Assembly (NCBI GenBank): GCA_948444795.1
Contig: CAOJUX010000002.1
Location: 1 to 64,000, forward strand
From: an uncultured Erysipelotrichaceae bacterium
GTDB lineage: Bacteria > Bacillota_I > Bacilli_A > RF39 > UBA660
Reading direction: 5' to 3'
DNA length: 64,000 nucleotides
Both the position numbers and the translations under genes were made by a program. Numbering within the stretch: the stretch's first letter is position 1; every line of letters begins with the position of its first letter. Below are positions 8,518 to 20,103 of this stretch, piece after piece. A model generated the notes under the pieces. It was not told the DNA's origin. It saw only the letters and a program-made list of their open reading frames with translations, and searched no databases.

Positions 8518-8544
8518 TTAGCATTTTGAATTAACAAGTGCTAA
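8518..8544 (+). promoter_or_regulatory. CIRCE operator 2 (degenerate left arm)
   Basis: TTAGCATTT...CAAGTGCTAA: the right arm is intact and the left arm has two changes. It overlaps the expected 5' end of the mRNA and abuts the hrcA RBS. Confidence 0.8.
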
Positions 8545-8556
8545 GGAAGTGATTTT

Positions 8557-9567
8557 TTGATAGATGATAGACAAAAAAAATTGCTAAAAGAGATTGTAGA
8601 GTCTTATATTAAAACTGTAAAACCAGTTGGTTCTAAATCTTTATGTGAAAAATTTCATTGTTCTAGTGCAACAATTAGAAATGAAATGGCATTTTTAGAA
8701 AATCTAGGTTTACTAGAAAAAAACCATATATCTTCTGGAAGAATTCCTAGTGAAGCAGGTTATAAATATTATGTAAAGCATTTAATGAAACCTAAAGAGC
8801 TTACAGGAGAAGATGTTCTAAAACTTCAAACTATTTTTCATAATAACGAATTAGAATTATCGGATTCTATTACTAAATCAGTAGAGATAATTAGCGAACT
8901 TACTAATTATACTAGTATAATACTTGGTAAAAATTCTAAAGAAAATAAATTGCAGCAAGTAAGTATTATTCCTTTAAATAATGAGAAGATTGTTGCTCTT
9001 ATTTGTACTGACAAAGGAATTGTAGAAAATAAACAGTTTACTCTAAGTCCAAAAGATAATATAACCGAAATAGTTAAGACTAGTGAAATAATAAATAAAG
9101 AACTAGTTGGTACTCCAATTTCTCTTGTTACTGAAAGATTAGAATTTGAGATCAAACCAATCATAAGTCGACAAATTAGACAATATGAATCAGTGTATAA
9201 TATATTTGCTGATGCATTTAATGATTTTTTAAATAAAAAAGAATCAGTTTACTTTGGAGGCAAAACTAAAATATTTGATGCACCAGAATATAATAATGCT
9301 TTAGAAATTAAACAGTTAGCTTCCAAATTTGAAGACATGAATTTTATCAAAAAAATTGAAGATGAAGATGAAGGTGATGAACATTCTAATGTAAAAGTTT
9401 TTATTGGTAAAGAAAATGATTTTGATCCAAATGTAGCAGTTATAAAAAGTAAATATAAGATAAATGGAGAAGAAGGAACTATTGCAATTATTGGACCTAA
9501 AAGAATGGAATATGATAGGGTTGTAGGACTTTTAAGTTATATTCATGATGAATTAGATGATAAGTAA
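8557..9567 (+). CDS. hrcA: heat-inducible transcription repressor HrcA
   Basis: 336 aa, normal family length. The N-terminal winged-helix reads LLKEIVESYIKTVKPVGSKS and continues with the HrcA-typical CSSATIRNEMAFLE and SSGRIPSEAGY. HrcA represses hrcA-grpE-dnaK-dnaJ by binding CIRCE, with GroE-dependent folding as the known temperature sensor. The start is TTG after AAGGAAGTGA; no closer ATG exists in frame. First gene of the operon; its stop overlaps the grpE RBS. Confidence 0.96.
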   Translation: MIDDRQKKLLKEIVESYIKTVKPVGSKSLCEKFHCSSATIRNEMAFLENLGLLEKNHISSGRIPSEAGYKYYVKHLMKPKELTGEDVLKLQTIFHNNELELSDSITKSVEIISELTNYTSIILGKNSKENKLQQVSIIPLNNEKIVALICTDKGIVENKQFTLSPKDNITEIVKTSEIINKELVGTPISLVTERLEFEIKPIISRQIRQYESVYNIFADAFNDFLNKKESVYFGGKTKIFDAPEYNNALEIKQLASKFEDMNFIKKIEDEDEGDEHSNVKVFIGKENDFDPNVAVIKSKYKINGEEGTIAIIGPKRMEYDRVVGLLSYIHDELDDK

Positions 9568-9577
9568 GGAGGCATAC

Positions 9578-10099
9578 ATGGATACTAAAAATCAAGAGGA
9601 AAAAAAGATTAAGAAGAAAGAGGCTCCAAAAAAGCCAAAAGTTAATAAAGAAATGACAAAACTTTTGGAAGAAAATAAAGTTTTGAAAGAAAAAATATTA
9701 AGGATTAGTGCAGATACCCAAAATACTTTAAGAAGAAATGAAGAAGAAATAGCTAGAATAAGAAAATATGAGGGTACAGAAATAATTAAGGAAATCTTGC
9801 TAGTAGTAGATAATTTTGAAAGAGCTATTAAATTAGATGATGCTAATTTAGATGATGAGTTATCAAAATTCTTAAGCGGATTTAAAATGATTTATACTAA
9901 TTTAGTTAATATTTTAGAAAAATTAGAAGTTAAAGAAATTGAAGCAAAAGATAAAGATTTTGATCCAACTTTTATGGAAGCAGTATTGACTGAAAAAATA
10001 GAAAGTATGGAAAAAAATAAAGTAGTAGAAGTTTTGCAAAAAGGATATATATATAAAGATAAATTACTAAGACCTGCCATGGTTAAAGTAAGTGAATAA
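9578..10099 (+). CDS. grpE: nucleotide exchange factor GrpE
   Basis: 173 aa. A lysine-rich N-terminus and long coiled coil (residues ~25-75) are followed by the GrpE beta domain ending VLQKGYIYKDKLLRPAMVKVS. It releases ADP from DnaK. The start at 9578 is chosen because TAAGGAGG (9565-9572) is properly spaced before it; an in-frame ATG at 9557 lies upstream of that RBS. Order hrcA-grpE-dnaK as in other Bacilli. Confidence 0.95.
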   Translation: MDTKNQEEKKIKKKEAPKKPKVNKEMTKLLEENKVLKEKILRISADTQNTLRRNEEEIARIRKYEGTEIIKEILLVVDNFERAIKLDDANLDDELSKFLSGFKMIYTNLVNILEKLEVKEIEAKDKDFDPTFMEAVLTEKIESMEKNKVVEVLQKGYIYKDKLLRPAMVKVSE

Positions 10100-10115
10100 A
10101 GAAAGGAAATGATAA

Positions 10116-11963
<1,848 letters not shown>

Positions 11964-11968
11964 CCAGT

Positions 11969-11995
11969 TAAGGGAGAGCTAAACTCTCTCTTTAC
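11969..11995 (+). terminator. hairpin after dnaK (weak terminator or RNA-processing site)
   Basis: AAGGGAGAG / CTCTCTCTT with a CTAAA loop, with no strong T run after it. It may reduce read-through into pepF and dnaJ or stabilise the dnaK mRNA. Confidence 0.45.
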
Positions 11996-12016
11996 TTAGT
12001 TATTAGGAGGATAAGA

Positions 12017-13792
12017 ATGAAAGATAGAAAAGAAATAGACGATAAATTCAAATGGAATGTAAATCTTATAATTAAGAATGACAAAGAATATCAAGAAAAA
12101 AAAGAAAAAGCTAAATTATTAATAAACAAAATTATTGATTTTAAAGGCAAAATTTTAGAAAGTGCCAAAAATTTATTAGAATATTTAAAAATAAAAGATG
12201 ATTTAGATAAAATTATAAGAGATTTATATGTATATGTTAATTTACAAAGATATGAAGACTTAAGCAGTCAAAAAGCTATTAAAAAATCTATGGAAATTGA
12301 TGAGGTATTAAATGATTTAGATAATAAACTTAGCTTTGTAAATTCTGAGCTTTCTAAAATAGATGAAGAAAAAATGAATAAGTTTATTAAAGAAGAAAAA
12401 GAATTAAATACATATAGATTTATTTTAGAAAATATAATACGTTCTAAAAAACATATTTTAAACGAAGATGAAGAAAGTTTAGTCTCTTTACTTACTAGTT
12501 CCTATGGAACAACTGAAAAGATATTTGACATCTTAAATGACAGTGAAGAAAATATTGGAATAGTAGAAATTGATGGAGAAAACGTAAAAATAACTCAAAG
12601 TAATTACATAACCTTATTAAAAAATAAAGATCCTAAAATTAGAAAAAAAATTTTTAAAACTTATTATGATTTTTACAGAGCTCATAAAAATACAATATCT
12701 TCTTTATATGCTTTAAATGTAAGTGAAGATGTAAATATTGGTAAAGTTAGAAAATTTGATAATAGTTTAGAAATGGCTTTAGATAGTGAAAATATAAATC
12801 ATAAAGTTTATGAAAATTTGCTTTCAAAAGTAAATGATAATTTAGATCTTATTCATGAATTTCAAAAATTAAAAAATAAATTATTAGGTATTCAAAAGCC
12901 ACATATGTACGATAATTATTTAGAATATGGTATTCAAAATAGAGATGATTACGATATCGATAAATGCAAAGAGATTATTTTGTCAGCTTTATCCCCACTT
13001 GGAGAAGACTATATAAAAAAATGTAGGTTTATGTTTGATAGCCAATATATTGATTATTATCCTACCAAAAATAAAAGAAGTGGAGCATTTCAATGGCATC
13101 GCTTTGTTCTTTTAAATCATATGAATACATATGATTCATTAACAACGATGGCTCATGAACTTGGCCACGCTATTAATACTTTATATACTGAAGAATCTGT
13201 TCCATTTGTTTATCAAGAAAATCCAATATTTTTAGCCGAAATAGCTAGTACTTGTAATGAAGTATTAGTTAATCATTATTTATATCAAAATGTCAAAACA
13301 AAAGAAGAAAAAATTAGTTTGTTAATGGATTTTTTGACTCGTGTAAATGCTACTATTTATCGCCAAACACAACTCGCTGAATTTGAATATATAGCTCATA
13401 ATGCTAAGGAAAACAATATACCACTTACCTGTGAATATATGTGCGATAAATATTATAATCTAGTAAATAAATATATGGATGAAAGTATTATTAAAGATGA
13501 AGAAATAAAATATGAATGGATGAGAATTCCACATTTCTACACATCTTTTTATGTATATAAATATGCAATTGGTTTGATATGTTCACTTATATTTGCAAAT
13601 AGAATATTAAATGGAGATGAAAAAGCTAAAAATACTTATATTAAATTTTTGTCTCGTGGCTATTCCGATTATCCTCTTAATATATTAAAAGAAGCAAACA
13701 TAGATTTAAATGACAAATCTGTTTTTGATGAAGCATTTGATTTAATTAAAATTAAAATAGATGAATTAAAGGAAGTGATTGAAAGTGAATAA
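12017..13792 (+). CDS. pepF: M3-family oligoendopeptidase F (PepF)
   Basis: 591 aa, usual family size. The zinc site HELGHAIN lies in the second half (around residue 382), with the third ligand region [11 protein letters not shown] downstream, and the M3B C-terminus follows. It degrades short peptides in the cytoplasm. It sits between dnaK and dnaJ, where Bacilli usually have no gene, with a good RBS (TTAGGAGGA). The dnaJ start lies inside its end, so dnaJ translation is coupled to it and the peptidase joins the heat-shock operon. Confidence 0.92.
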   Translation: MKDRKEIDDKFKWNVNLIIKNDKEYQEKKEKAKLLINKIIDFKGKILESAKNLLEYLKIKDDLDKIIRDLYVYVNLQRYEDLSSQKAIKKSMEIDEVLNDLDNKLSFVNSELSKIDEEKMNKFIKEEKELNTYRFILENIIRSKKHILNEDEESLVSLLTSSYGTTEKIFDILNDSEENIGIVEIDGENVKITQSNYITLLKNKDPKIRKKIFKTYYDFYRAHKNTISSLYALNVSEDVNIGKVRKFDNSLEMALDSENINHKVYENLLSKVNDNLDLIHEFQKLKNKLLGIQKPHMYDNYLEYGIQNRDDYDIDKCKEIILSALSPLGEDYIKKCRFMFDSQYIDYYPTKNKRSGAFQWHRFVLLNHMNTYDSLTTMAHELGHAINTLYTEESVPFVYQENPIFLAEIASTCNEVLVNHYLYQNVKTKEEKISLLMDFLTRVNATIYRQTQLAEFEYIAHNAKENNIPLTCEYMCDKYYNLVNKYMDESIIKDEEIKYEWMRIPHFYTSFYVYKYAIGLICSLIFANRILNGDEKAKNTYIKFLSRGYSDYPLNILKEANIDLNDKSVFDEAFDLIKIKIDELKEVIESE

Positions 13793-14894
13793 AAAAGATT
13801 ATTATGAGGTTTTAGGAGTTTCTAAGACTGCCAGTGATGAAGAAATAAAAAGAGCTTTTAGAGTTCTTGCTAAAAAATATCATCCTGATGTAAATAAAGA
13901 ACCAGATGCAGAAGCTAAATTTAAAGAAATAGGAGAAGCTTACGCAATACTTTCTGATCCAGATAAAAGGCAAAAATATGATCAATTTGGTCACGCCGCC
14001 TTTGATGGAACAGGTGGTGGAGCAGGATTCTCTGGATTCGATGCCTCTGATATTGATTTATCTAGTATTTTTGATGAAATATTTGGTGATTCTTTTCATT
14101 TTGGCTTTGGAGGAAGAAATGCTAGAAATAGAAGTATGAAAGGTAAAGATCGTTTGGTAAGACTTGATTTATCATTTGAAGAGGCTGTTTTTGGGTGTAA
14201 AAAGACTATTAATATTGAATTAAATGAAAATTGTGATAAATGTTCAGGAAAGGGTGGATTTGGAGAAAAAAAATGTTCTGAATGTAATGGAACTGGAAGA
14301 ATTATTCAAGAACAAGCATCTATGTTTGGTATGTTTCAAACCCAAACTACTTGTAGAGATTGCGGGGGCTCTGGAGTCATTTTCGAAAAAAAATGTAGTG
14401 ATTGTCGTGGGACTGGGCAAAAACGTGTTAATAAAGAAATTGTTGTAACAATTCCAGAAGGAGTTGATACGGGATATCAATTACGTATTAGTGGCAAAGG
14501 AGAAGCTGGCAAAAATGGTGGTCCAAATGGTGATATCTATATTGAATTTAATGTAAAAGATCATGCCTTCTTTAAAAGAGATGAAGAAGATGTATATCTA
14601 GAAGTGCCACTTACTATTGCAGAGGCTGCTCTTGGGTGTAAAAAAGAAATACCAACCCTTTCTAATAATGTAGTTTTAGATATAAAAGCTGGGGCATCTA
14701 CTGGAGATAAACTAAAACTTAAAGGCAAAGGAATAAAAATCACTAATAGTTTAAGAAAAGGAGATTTATATGTAATTATAAATGTTATAACTCCAACTAA
14801 ATTAAATAGAAAACAAAAAAAATTATTAGAAGAACTAGCAAGCACTGGCTTAGATGATGAAGTAGAATTTAAAAACTTCAAAAAGTATTTATAA
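13785..14894 (+). CDS. dnaJ: chaperone DnaJ (Hsp40)
   Basis: 369 aa, class A DnaJ. The J domain has the HPD motif (KKYHPDVNK), then a Gly/Phe-rich linker and four CxxCxGxG zinc repeats ([32 protein letters not shown]), then the substrate-binding C-terminal domains. It delivers substrates to DnaK and stimulates its ATPase. The start is GTG at 13785, nine bases after GGAAG; a TTG at 13779 is too close to that RBS. It overlaps pepF by 8 bp. Confidence 0.97.
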   Translation: MNKKDYYEVLGVSKTASDEEIKRAFRVLAKKYHPDVNKEPDAEAKFKEIGEAYAILSDPDKRQKYDQFGHAAFDGTGGGAGFSGFDASDIDLSSIFDEIFGDSFHFGFGGRNARNRSMKGKDRLVRLDLSFEEAVFGCKKTINIELNENCDKCSGKGGFGEKKCSECNGTGRIIQEQASMFGMFQTQTTCRDCGGSGVIFEKKCSDCRGTGQKRVNKEIVVTIPEGVDTGYQLRISGKGEAGKNGGPNGDIYIEFNVKDHAFFKRDEEDVYLEVPLTIAEAALGCKKEIPTLSNNVVLDIKAGASTGDKLKLKGKGIKITNSLRKGDLYVIINVITPTKLNRKQKKLLEELASTGLDDEVEFKNFKKYL

Positions 14895-14920
14895 AAAGAT
14901 ATTTTGGTAGTATCTTTTTT
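14893..14920 (+). terminator. terminator of the heat-shock operon
   Basis: AAAAAGATA / TATCTTTTTTT stem and T run directly after the dnaJ stop. Confidence 0.85.
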
Positions 14921-14983
14921 TATTGATTTTTAATATAAATTGAGATAGAATAAATTGAATTTTAAATAAAAGAGGTTATTTTG

Positions 14984-15823
14984 ATGGAAAAAATAGAAGA
15001 ATTTAGAGATAAATATAGTTTATATAATGAATCAAAAATATTTTTAGAAAAAATAAAAAATGGTGAAACTCCAATTGAATATATTCCAAGTGGTTTAAAT
15101 TTAATAAAACTAAGCCAAAATGGTAAAAGTGTGCAAAATATTATAAATCAGTATTTGAGCGATATTATTCAAAAAATTATTGATATTCATAAAGAAAATA
15201 TAGAAAACAAAAAACTATATATTGCTATAAATGAAAGAGATTACAATAAAATATTATGTACTTGTTATGCTTATGTTTTAATGTGTACTAATAATCTATT
15301 AACTGAAGAGCAAAGAAAATGTACTTGTCTTGTAGAACCTTTAAAATATAGAGACGTTGAGTTTATTCATGGTAACACTTTATCTATAGAACCTATTAGC
15401 GTAGAAACTTATAACATTATACAAAATATATCATATTGGACAAAAATAGACCATCTTATAGTACCTAAGTGTTATTTTCCAATATTATATTCTATAATAA
15501 ACACTAAAAGTTATACAGAATATATAAAATTAACTAAAGCTTATGAATTACAAGAAACAACTTCTGCTATAAAAGAGCTTGTATATTACAATAAAGTAGA
15601 AGAAGATTACTATCTTCAAAATCTACCTCAAAAAATAATACAAAGACGCCTAGATGCTGCCTACTTATTTGAAACAAATATAATCAAAAGTGTTATAAAT
15701 GACATTGCTATGAAAATGGTAGATGAAGAAGATCCATATCAAAATCAAGAAAGAATTGATAAAATTAGCATTTTAAACCAAGAATTAATTAAAAGAGAGA
15801 ATAAAACTAATTTAAAACATTAA
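14984..15823 (+). CDS. hypothetical protein, 279 aa
   Basis: ATG eight bases after AGAGG; a TTG at 14981 is in frame. Cytosolic, with no signal or membrane segment. Four Cys lie in the middle third (CTCYAYVLMC then CTC). The sequence is mixed helical and no catalytic signature was recognised. Between dnaJ (terminated) and a membrane-anchored surface protein, apparently monocistronic. Function unknown. Confidence 0.65.
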   Translation: MEKIEEFRDKYSLYNESKIFLEKIKNGETPIEYIPSGLNLIKLSQNGKSVQNIINQYLSDIIQKIIDIHKENIENKKLYIAINERDYNKILCTCYAYVLMCTNNLLTEEQRKCTCLVEPLKYRDVEFIHGNTLSIEPISVETYNIIQNISYWTKIDHLIVPKCYFPILYSIINTKSYTEYIKLTKAYELQETTSAIKELVYYNKVEEDYYLQNLPQKIIQRRLDAAYLFETNIIKSVINDIAMKMVDEEDPYQNQERIDKISILNQELIKRENKTNLKH

Positions 15824-15873
15824 TTAGTACTTGTAAAGCTCTTTTTTTATTTGACATAAATACCAAAACTTAT

Positions 15874-15903
15874 TTGACAAAGCTACTAATTTAAAGCTAT
15901 ACT
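15874..15903 (+). promoter_or_regulatory. promoter of the anchored protein at 15933
   Basis: TTGACA, 18-bp spacer, TATACT. A second TTGACA lies at 15851 without an obvious -10. Confidence 0.65.
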
Positions 15904-15932
15904 TAATATATAATAATAAAGGGTTTGATCAT

Positions 15933-17207
15933 ATGAGTAAGAAATATAAAATAATACTTATTTTAAATGGCATATTGCTAACCTTATCTTTATTTGTTGG
16001 AGCATCTTACCTATATTATTTACATAATTATGGCAATGATACTTCAATTGTTGAAGTAGTTGATGGTCTATCTATTAATTATTTAACAAATAAAGATATT
16101 AATTATGCTTTAAAAGAAGATACATATTCTTTCTCTGTAACTAATAATTCAGTAAATTCTTTAAATTATTATATATATTTAGACAATTTAGTATATAAAG
16201 AAGAAAATAATTATACTTTTGCCTTAACAGAAGTTAACAATAAGAAAAAAGAGATAATAGATTTAATTCCTAAAGAATCAAGTTATATAGCGAGTAATAT
16301 TGAAATTAATCCTAAAGAAACTCATACTTATAATTTGAAAATAACTGGAGGTAAATTTGACGATTTAAAAGCTCAAATTAAAATTGGTATAGAAGATAAT
16401 AAAGATGAAATATTTGCATCCACTATAATAAATCACAGTAAAATAAATAATGAACCTTTAACACGTGTATATGAATCTATTGCCACTTTAGATGAAGGTT
16501 TAATACCATCTTTAGATAAAGATGGTACATCATATTACTTCAGAGGAAATGTTCAAAATAATTATGTGGAATTTGCTGGTTTTAAATGGCGTATCGTTAA
16601 AATAAATGGTGATAATAGTATAAAACTTGTATTAGACGACTATATTAACGATACTGCTAATTTTTATCAAACAACTTCCAGTGCGTCTTTACAAGATAAA
16701 ATTAATTATAATAATTCAGGAGTTAAAACAACGTTAAATAATTGGTATTCTACTTACTTAAAGGAATATGAATCTAATATTGTGGCCAGTAAATATTGTG
16801 TTGATGATTCTATAAGTGGGGTAGATGGCAATAAAATTTACTATCTTGCTTATGCTAGAATAAACACTGATTATAATGAAACATATGAATGTTTAGGAAC
16901 TACTTATACTTCTAAAATCGGTTTATTATCTGCCGATGAAGTTGCATATGCGGGAGCTTCAAAAAATGCTGACAACATTGCATATTATTTATATAATAGT
17001 GGTAAAGATCAATCTTTTTGGACATTAACTCCAGGTTTTAGTGAAACAGATAATATAACTTATTATGAAGTAACTAATACAGGAAGACTTGCAACTGCCA
17101 CAATTGGAAGTTATTATAGAGGAATAAAACCAGTAATAAATTTAATTAAAAGTACATATGTATCTGGAAGTGGAACATCTTCTGATCCATATGTAATTAA
17201 AGAGTAG
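15933..17207 (+). CDS. membrane-anchored extracellular protein, 424 aa
   Basis: One N-terminal hydrophobic anchor (residues ~5-30, IILILNGILLTLSLFVG) and a long Asn/Tyr/Ser-rich extracellular part. The second half has the pattern of a widespread gut-Firmicute surface family: GFKWRIVKINGD, an Asn-Trp-Tyr block (NNWYSTYL), Cys residues near residues 290 and 320, FWTLTPG, and a C-terminal GIKPVINL-SGSGTSSDPYVI. The same general module ends gene D at 59566. Probably a surface-exposed binding protein; ligand unknown. No poly-G tract here. The start follows AAAGGGTTTGATC. Confidence 0.7.
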   Translation: MSKKYKIILILNGILLTLSLFVGASYLYYLHNYGNDTSIVEVVDGLSINYLTNKDINYALKEDTYSFSVTNNSVNSLNYYIYLDNLVYKEENNYTFALTEVNNKKKEIIDLIPKESSYIASNIEINPKETHTYNLKITGGKFDDLKAQIKIGIEDNKDEIFASTIINHSKINNEPLTRVYESIATLDEGLIPSLDKDGTSYYFRGNVQNNYVEFAGFKWRIVKINGDNSIKLVLDDYINDTANFYQTTSSASLQDKINYNNSGVKTTLNNWYSTYLKEYESNIVASKYCVDDSISGVDGNKIYYLAYARINTDYNETYECLGTTYTSKIGLLSADEVAYAGASKNADNIAYYLYNSGKDQSFWTLTPGFSETDNITYYEVTNTGRLATATIGSYYRGIKPVINLIKSTYVSGSGTSSDPYVIKE

Positions 17208-17252
17208 TTAAAAGAGTTAATATATGATAAAATTAGTTTAGGAAGTGATATT

Positions 17253-17705
17253 ATGTCTTCAATATTAAAAGATGTTATAGGTTTTTTAAAAAACTTTAGT
17301 CATATAGATTTACTTCTTTACATGGCTATTTTAGTATTGATTATTTTAGTAGTATCATTGATATATATTATTAGGATAAGTGATCAAGAAGAACCTGAAG
17401 AGACTGAAGATGTAAATTTAAAAGATGTTGTAAAAACAATTGAAAATAATGAACCCTCTACAATAGATTTAACTAATTATGAAAATGAGCAAGAAGAAAA
17501 AGCTATAATTAGTTATGATGAGCTTTTGAAAAGAAAAGAAGAAAAAAATATAAATTATAATGAAGAAAAAGTTATAGATGAAGGGGTACGTGTAAGACAA
17601 ATAAGTTTAGATAAAATAAAAAATCATTCTAAAAATATAAATTCTAAATATCAAAAAGAAGAAGAATTTTTAGCATATTTAAAAGAGCTTTCAAGTATTA
17701 AATAA
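17253..17705 (+). CDS. single-pass membrane protein with charged cytoplasmic tail
   Basis: 150 aa. One strong transmembrane helix at residues ~22-44 (LLYMAILVLIILVVSLIYII) is followed by an acidic/lysine-rich tail to the C-terminus. No known domain. AGGAAGTGA precedes the ATG. It lies between the anchored protein and mtaB, spacing about 20 bp to mtaB, so it is probably co-transcribed with mtaB. Could be a small scaffold of the envelope; unassigned. Confidence 0.65.
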   Translation: MSSILKDVIGFLKNFSHIDLLLYMAILVLIILVVSLIYIIRISDQEEPEETEDVNLKDVVKTIENNEPSTIDLTNYENEQEEKAIISYDELLKRKEEKNINYNEEKVIDEGVRVRQISLDKIKNHSKNINSKYQKEEEFLAYLKELSSIK

Positions 17706-17724
17706 ATATTATATAATAGACAAG

Positions 17725-19008
17725 ATGGATGTGGTTAGATTGAAGTTTTATATATATACTCTTGGTTGTAAAGTAAATACATATGAAAGTGAAGTAATAA
17801 AAGAAAAATTAATTAAAAAAGGTTTTATATATTCAGATTATATAGAATCTGAGATGGTTATTATAAATACTTGTTCTGTTACTAATATGGCTGATAATAA
17901 AAGTAAAAAAATTGTAAGAAGAAGCAAAAGAGACAAAAAAATAACCATTGTATGTGGCTGCTCTGCTGAAAATAAACAAGAAGAATATAAAAATATTGGT
18001 GTTAATATACTAATTGGAAATAAAGATAAAAGTAAGATAGATGAACTAATACTGGAATATGTTAAAGAACAAAAAAACATTACAAGGTTTTATAATGATA
18101 ATTTATATGAATTTGAAGATATGGAAATATCTCGTTTTTCCTCTCATACTAGAGCATTTATTAAAATCCAAGATGGTTGTAGTAATTATTGCAGTTATTG
18201 TATAATTCCTTATACTAGAAAAAATCCTCGCTGTAAAGATTTTGACAAAGTCATAAAAGAAGCCAAGAATCTGGTAGAAAATGGGCATAAAGAAATAGTT
18301 TTAACTGGTATTCATACTGGCTCTTATATTAATAATGGTAAAAATTTAAAAGACGTTTTATCTGCTCTAGAGAAAATTGAAGGTTTAAAGCGAATTAGGC
18401 TTTCAAGTATTGAAATTACTGAATTAAGTGAAGATATGTTAGATGAAATAAAAAATAATAAAAAGTTAGTTAACCATTTTCATATTCCTTTACAAAATGG
18501 AAGTGATGAAATTCTAAAAATTATGAATAGAAAATATAATTTAGAATATTTTGAAAATATTTTAAATAAAATTAGAAATATAAAACCTGATGTTAGTATT
18601 ACAACAGATGTTATAGTAGGGCATCCTTATGAAACAGATGAATTGTTTTTAAAAACACTAGAAACATGTAAAAATTATAATTTTGCTAAAATTCATGTTT
18701 TTCCTTATTCTAAAAGAGATGGTACTAAATCAAGTGAAATGCCAGATATAGATGATATTACTAAAAAAGGAAGAAGTAAACAATTAAATGAATTAAGCAA
18801 ATCATTAGAAAAAAAATACTATAAAGATCATATAAATAAAAATTTAGAAGTATTAATTGAAAAAGTATATGATGATTATTCTATTGGTTTTTCTTCTAAT
18901 TATATTAAAGTTAGGGTTAATAAAACACTTAATAAAAATGAGATATATAATGTTAAAATAATTAATTATAAAGATGGCTATTTATTAGGAGAAGTTATAA
19001 TTATATAA
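17725..19008 (+). CDS. mtaB: tRNA t6A37 methylthiotransferase MtaB
   Basis: 427 aa. The N-terminal UPF0004 domain carries LGCKVNTYES, VINTCSVTN and CGCSAE (three cluster Cys). The radical SAM motif CSNYCSYCIIPYTR binds the second [4Fe-4S] cluster, and a TRAM-like domain closes the protein. It converts t6A to ms2t6A at position 37 of ANN-decoding tRNAs. The LGCKVN signature separates MtaB from MiaB. An alternative TTG start at 17740 would remove five residues. Confidence 0.93.
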   Translation: MDVVRLKFYIYTLGCKVNTYESEVIKEKLIKKGFIYSDYIESEMVIINTCSVTNMADNKSKKIVRRSKRDKKITIVCGCSAENKQEEYKNIGVNILIGNKDKSKIDELILEYVKEQKNITRFYNDNLYEFEDMEISRFSSHTRAFIKIQDGCSNYCSYCIIPYTRKNPRCKDFDKVIKEAKNLVENGHKEIVLTGIHTGSYINNGKNLKDVLSALEKIEGLKRIRLSSIEITELSEDMLDEIKNNKKLVNHFHIPLQNGSDEILKIMNRKYNLEYFENILNKIRNIKPDVSITTDVIVGHPYETDELFLKTLETCKNYNFAKIHVFPYSKRDGTKSSEMPDIDDITKKGRSKQLNELSKSLEKKYYKDHINKNLEVLIEKVYDDYSIGFSSNYIKVRVNKTLNKNEIYNVKIINYKDGYLLGEVIII

Positions 19009-19095
19009 AAGCAATAATTTAGTTTACAAGTTTTTTTGTAAATGTTAAAATAATTTTAAGTTGTATAAATATCATAAAGAAGGGTGGTGTTTTAA

Positions 19096-19293
19096 GTGAA
19101 AATATCAGAAGAAGATATGGTTGAATCTGATATAGCTTATATAGAGTATCAAATTGCTATATTATATCAAGAATTAGCCGAAGAATCTGATATAATCAAA
19201 AAAAAATTAAAAAATAAAAAACTAGAGAGTTTAGAGAATAAACTTAATATGTTAAAAGAAAAAAACAATAATAACTCTATAGGAGGAAGATAG
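19096..19293 (+). CDS. small coiled-coil protein, 65 aa
   Basis: GTG start after GGGTGGTG. Highly charged helix-only sequence (IEYQIAILYQELAEES). It is the first of three tiny genes in a row ahead of the DGR cassette. No domain recognised; function unknown. Confidence 0.55.
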   Translation: MKISEEDMVESDIAYIEYQIAILYQELAEESDIIKKKLKNKKLESLENKLNMLKEKNNNNSIGGR

Positions 19294-19301
19294 GAGATTT
19301 T

Positions 19302-19532
19302 ATGTTAAAGAAAGAATTAATTAGATTAAAAATTAATATTATTGTTATAAAATTCAGAATAAAACAAGCTTTAATTGTGAGTGATGAAGATAGTGTGATT
19401 AATTTAAGAAATGAGTTGGCTACTTTAAGAGAAAAACTAAATGAGTTAAATCATTTAACAACAAGTACTATTTTAGCTTGGGATAAAGCAAAAAAGACAA
19501 GAGAATATTTTGGTTTACAAAAATCTAGATAA
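19302..19532 (+). CDS. small helical protein, 76 aa
   Basis: ATG after GGAGGAAGATAGGAG. Predicted two-helix, charged protein (LRNELATLREKLNELN). Eight bases after the preceding small gene, so the two are translationally linked. Function unknown. Confidence 0.55.
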   Translation: MLKKELIRLKINIIVIKFRIKQALIVSDEDSVINLRNELATLREKLNELNHLTTSTILAWDKAKKTREYFGLQKSR

Positions 19533-19568
19533 TTGTTACAATATATAACAATTATTGGAGGTATTTTT

Positions 19569-19796
19569 GTGGAACAAAAAGATGATAGAATTATACTAAA
19601 TGAACTTTCCGATTCGATTAAAGCATTTTCTATTATTGGGGCTAAAATGCAGGAACTATATAGCGAAAACCCAAAAGAAGATGTTAAAAGAAAACTAGAA
19701 AAGATAATGGTTGAATATAATATTATTTTTGATGAGCTTTCTAAAACTCGTGATGAATTTATAGATTTAGTAGAAAATGGTAGAGGTATAAGTTAA
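19569..19796 (+). CDS. small helical protein, 75 aa
   Basis: GTG start eight bases after TTGGAGG; an upstream in-frame TTG at 19533 lacks an RBS. Charged, helical (VKRKLEKIMVEYNIIFDELS). Third member of the tiny-gene run. These three could be accessory to the retroelement or independent; the sequence does not tell. Confidence 0.55.
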   Translation: MEQKDDRIILNELSDSIKAFSIIGAKMQELYSENPKEDVKRKLEKIMVEYNIIFDELSKTRDEFIDLVENGRGIS

Positions 19797-19839
19797 TTCT
19801 TATCCTTTTTTCTTTTGTTAATCTATAGTAAACTCTATT

Positions 19840-19868
19840 ATTACTAATTGAATTATGAATAATAATAG
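19840..19868 (+). promoter_or_regulatory. surface-gene leader, copy B (decayed, no gene)
   Basis: ATTACTAATTGAATTATGA as in copies C and D, then AATAGGAGG. The stretch containing the TATAAT box is missing, as if deleted between repeats of AAT. No signal-anchor gene follows. Confidence 0.7.
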
Positions 19869-20049
19869 GAGGTACAGGTAATACAAATCAAAACCAAGTT
19901 ATGCTAATTACCCTACAATTTACATCTAGTATTATTTTTCAACTTCGTAAAATTTAATGTAAATAAATAAATTATTTGCAAATAGTAATTGCAAACTTTA
20001 AAATTAAATTATAAACTTAAAATGTAGTAAATAGCAGTAAAAATATTTT

Positions 20050-20080
20050 AAGCAGTACATTTATTTTGTACTGCTTTATT
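20050..20080 (+). terminator. strong intrinsic terminator upstream of the DGR genes
   Basis: Perfect 10-bp stem AAGCAGTACA / TGTACTGCTT with a seven-base loop and a T-rich tail. It would end any transcript entering from the left. Confidence 0.8.
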
Positions 20081-20103
20081 TGTTGTAGGAAGGAAAAGAA
20101 GTT

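Larger units (their letters stand above)
19797..20103 (+). ncRNA. gene-free region ahead of the DGR genes; candidate non-coding RNA
   Basis: 307 bp without a credible gene. It contains a shortened copy of the surface-gene leader (19840-19868), an A-rich stretch including the palindrome ATTTGCAAAT near 19974, and a strong terminator at 20050-20080. In DGRs this is where a template-repeat RNA is often made. I compared it by eye with the 3' end of gene A and found no shared non-A framework, so it is not a demonstrated template repeat. Confidence 0.35.

Noticed and set aside
19023-19042. Terminator after mtaB
   Set aside because: TTTACAA/TTGTAAA stem exists but no T run follows; too weak to list.
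19797-20103. Template repeat for the DGR
   Set aside because: Compared by eye with the 3' end of gene A in both orientations. Apart from short chance matches such as GGTAATAC, the non-A bases do not agree, so it is not called a template repeat.
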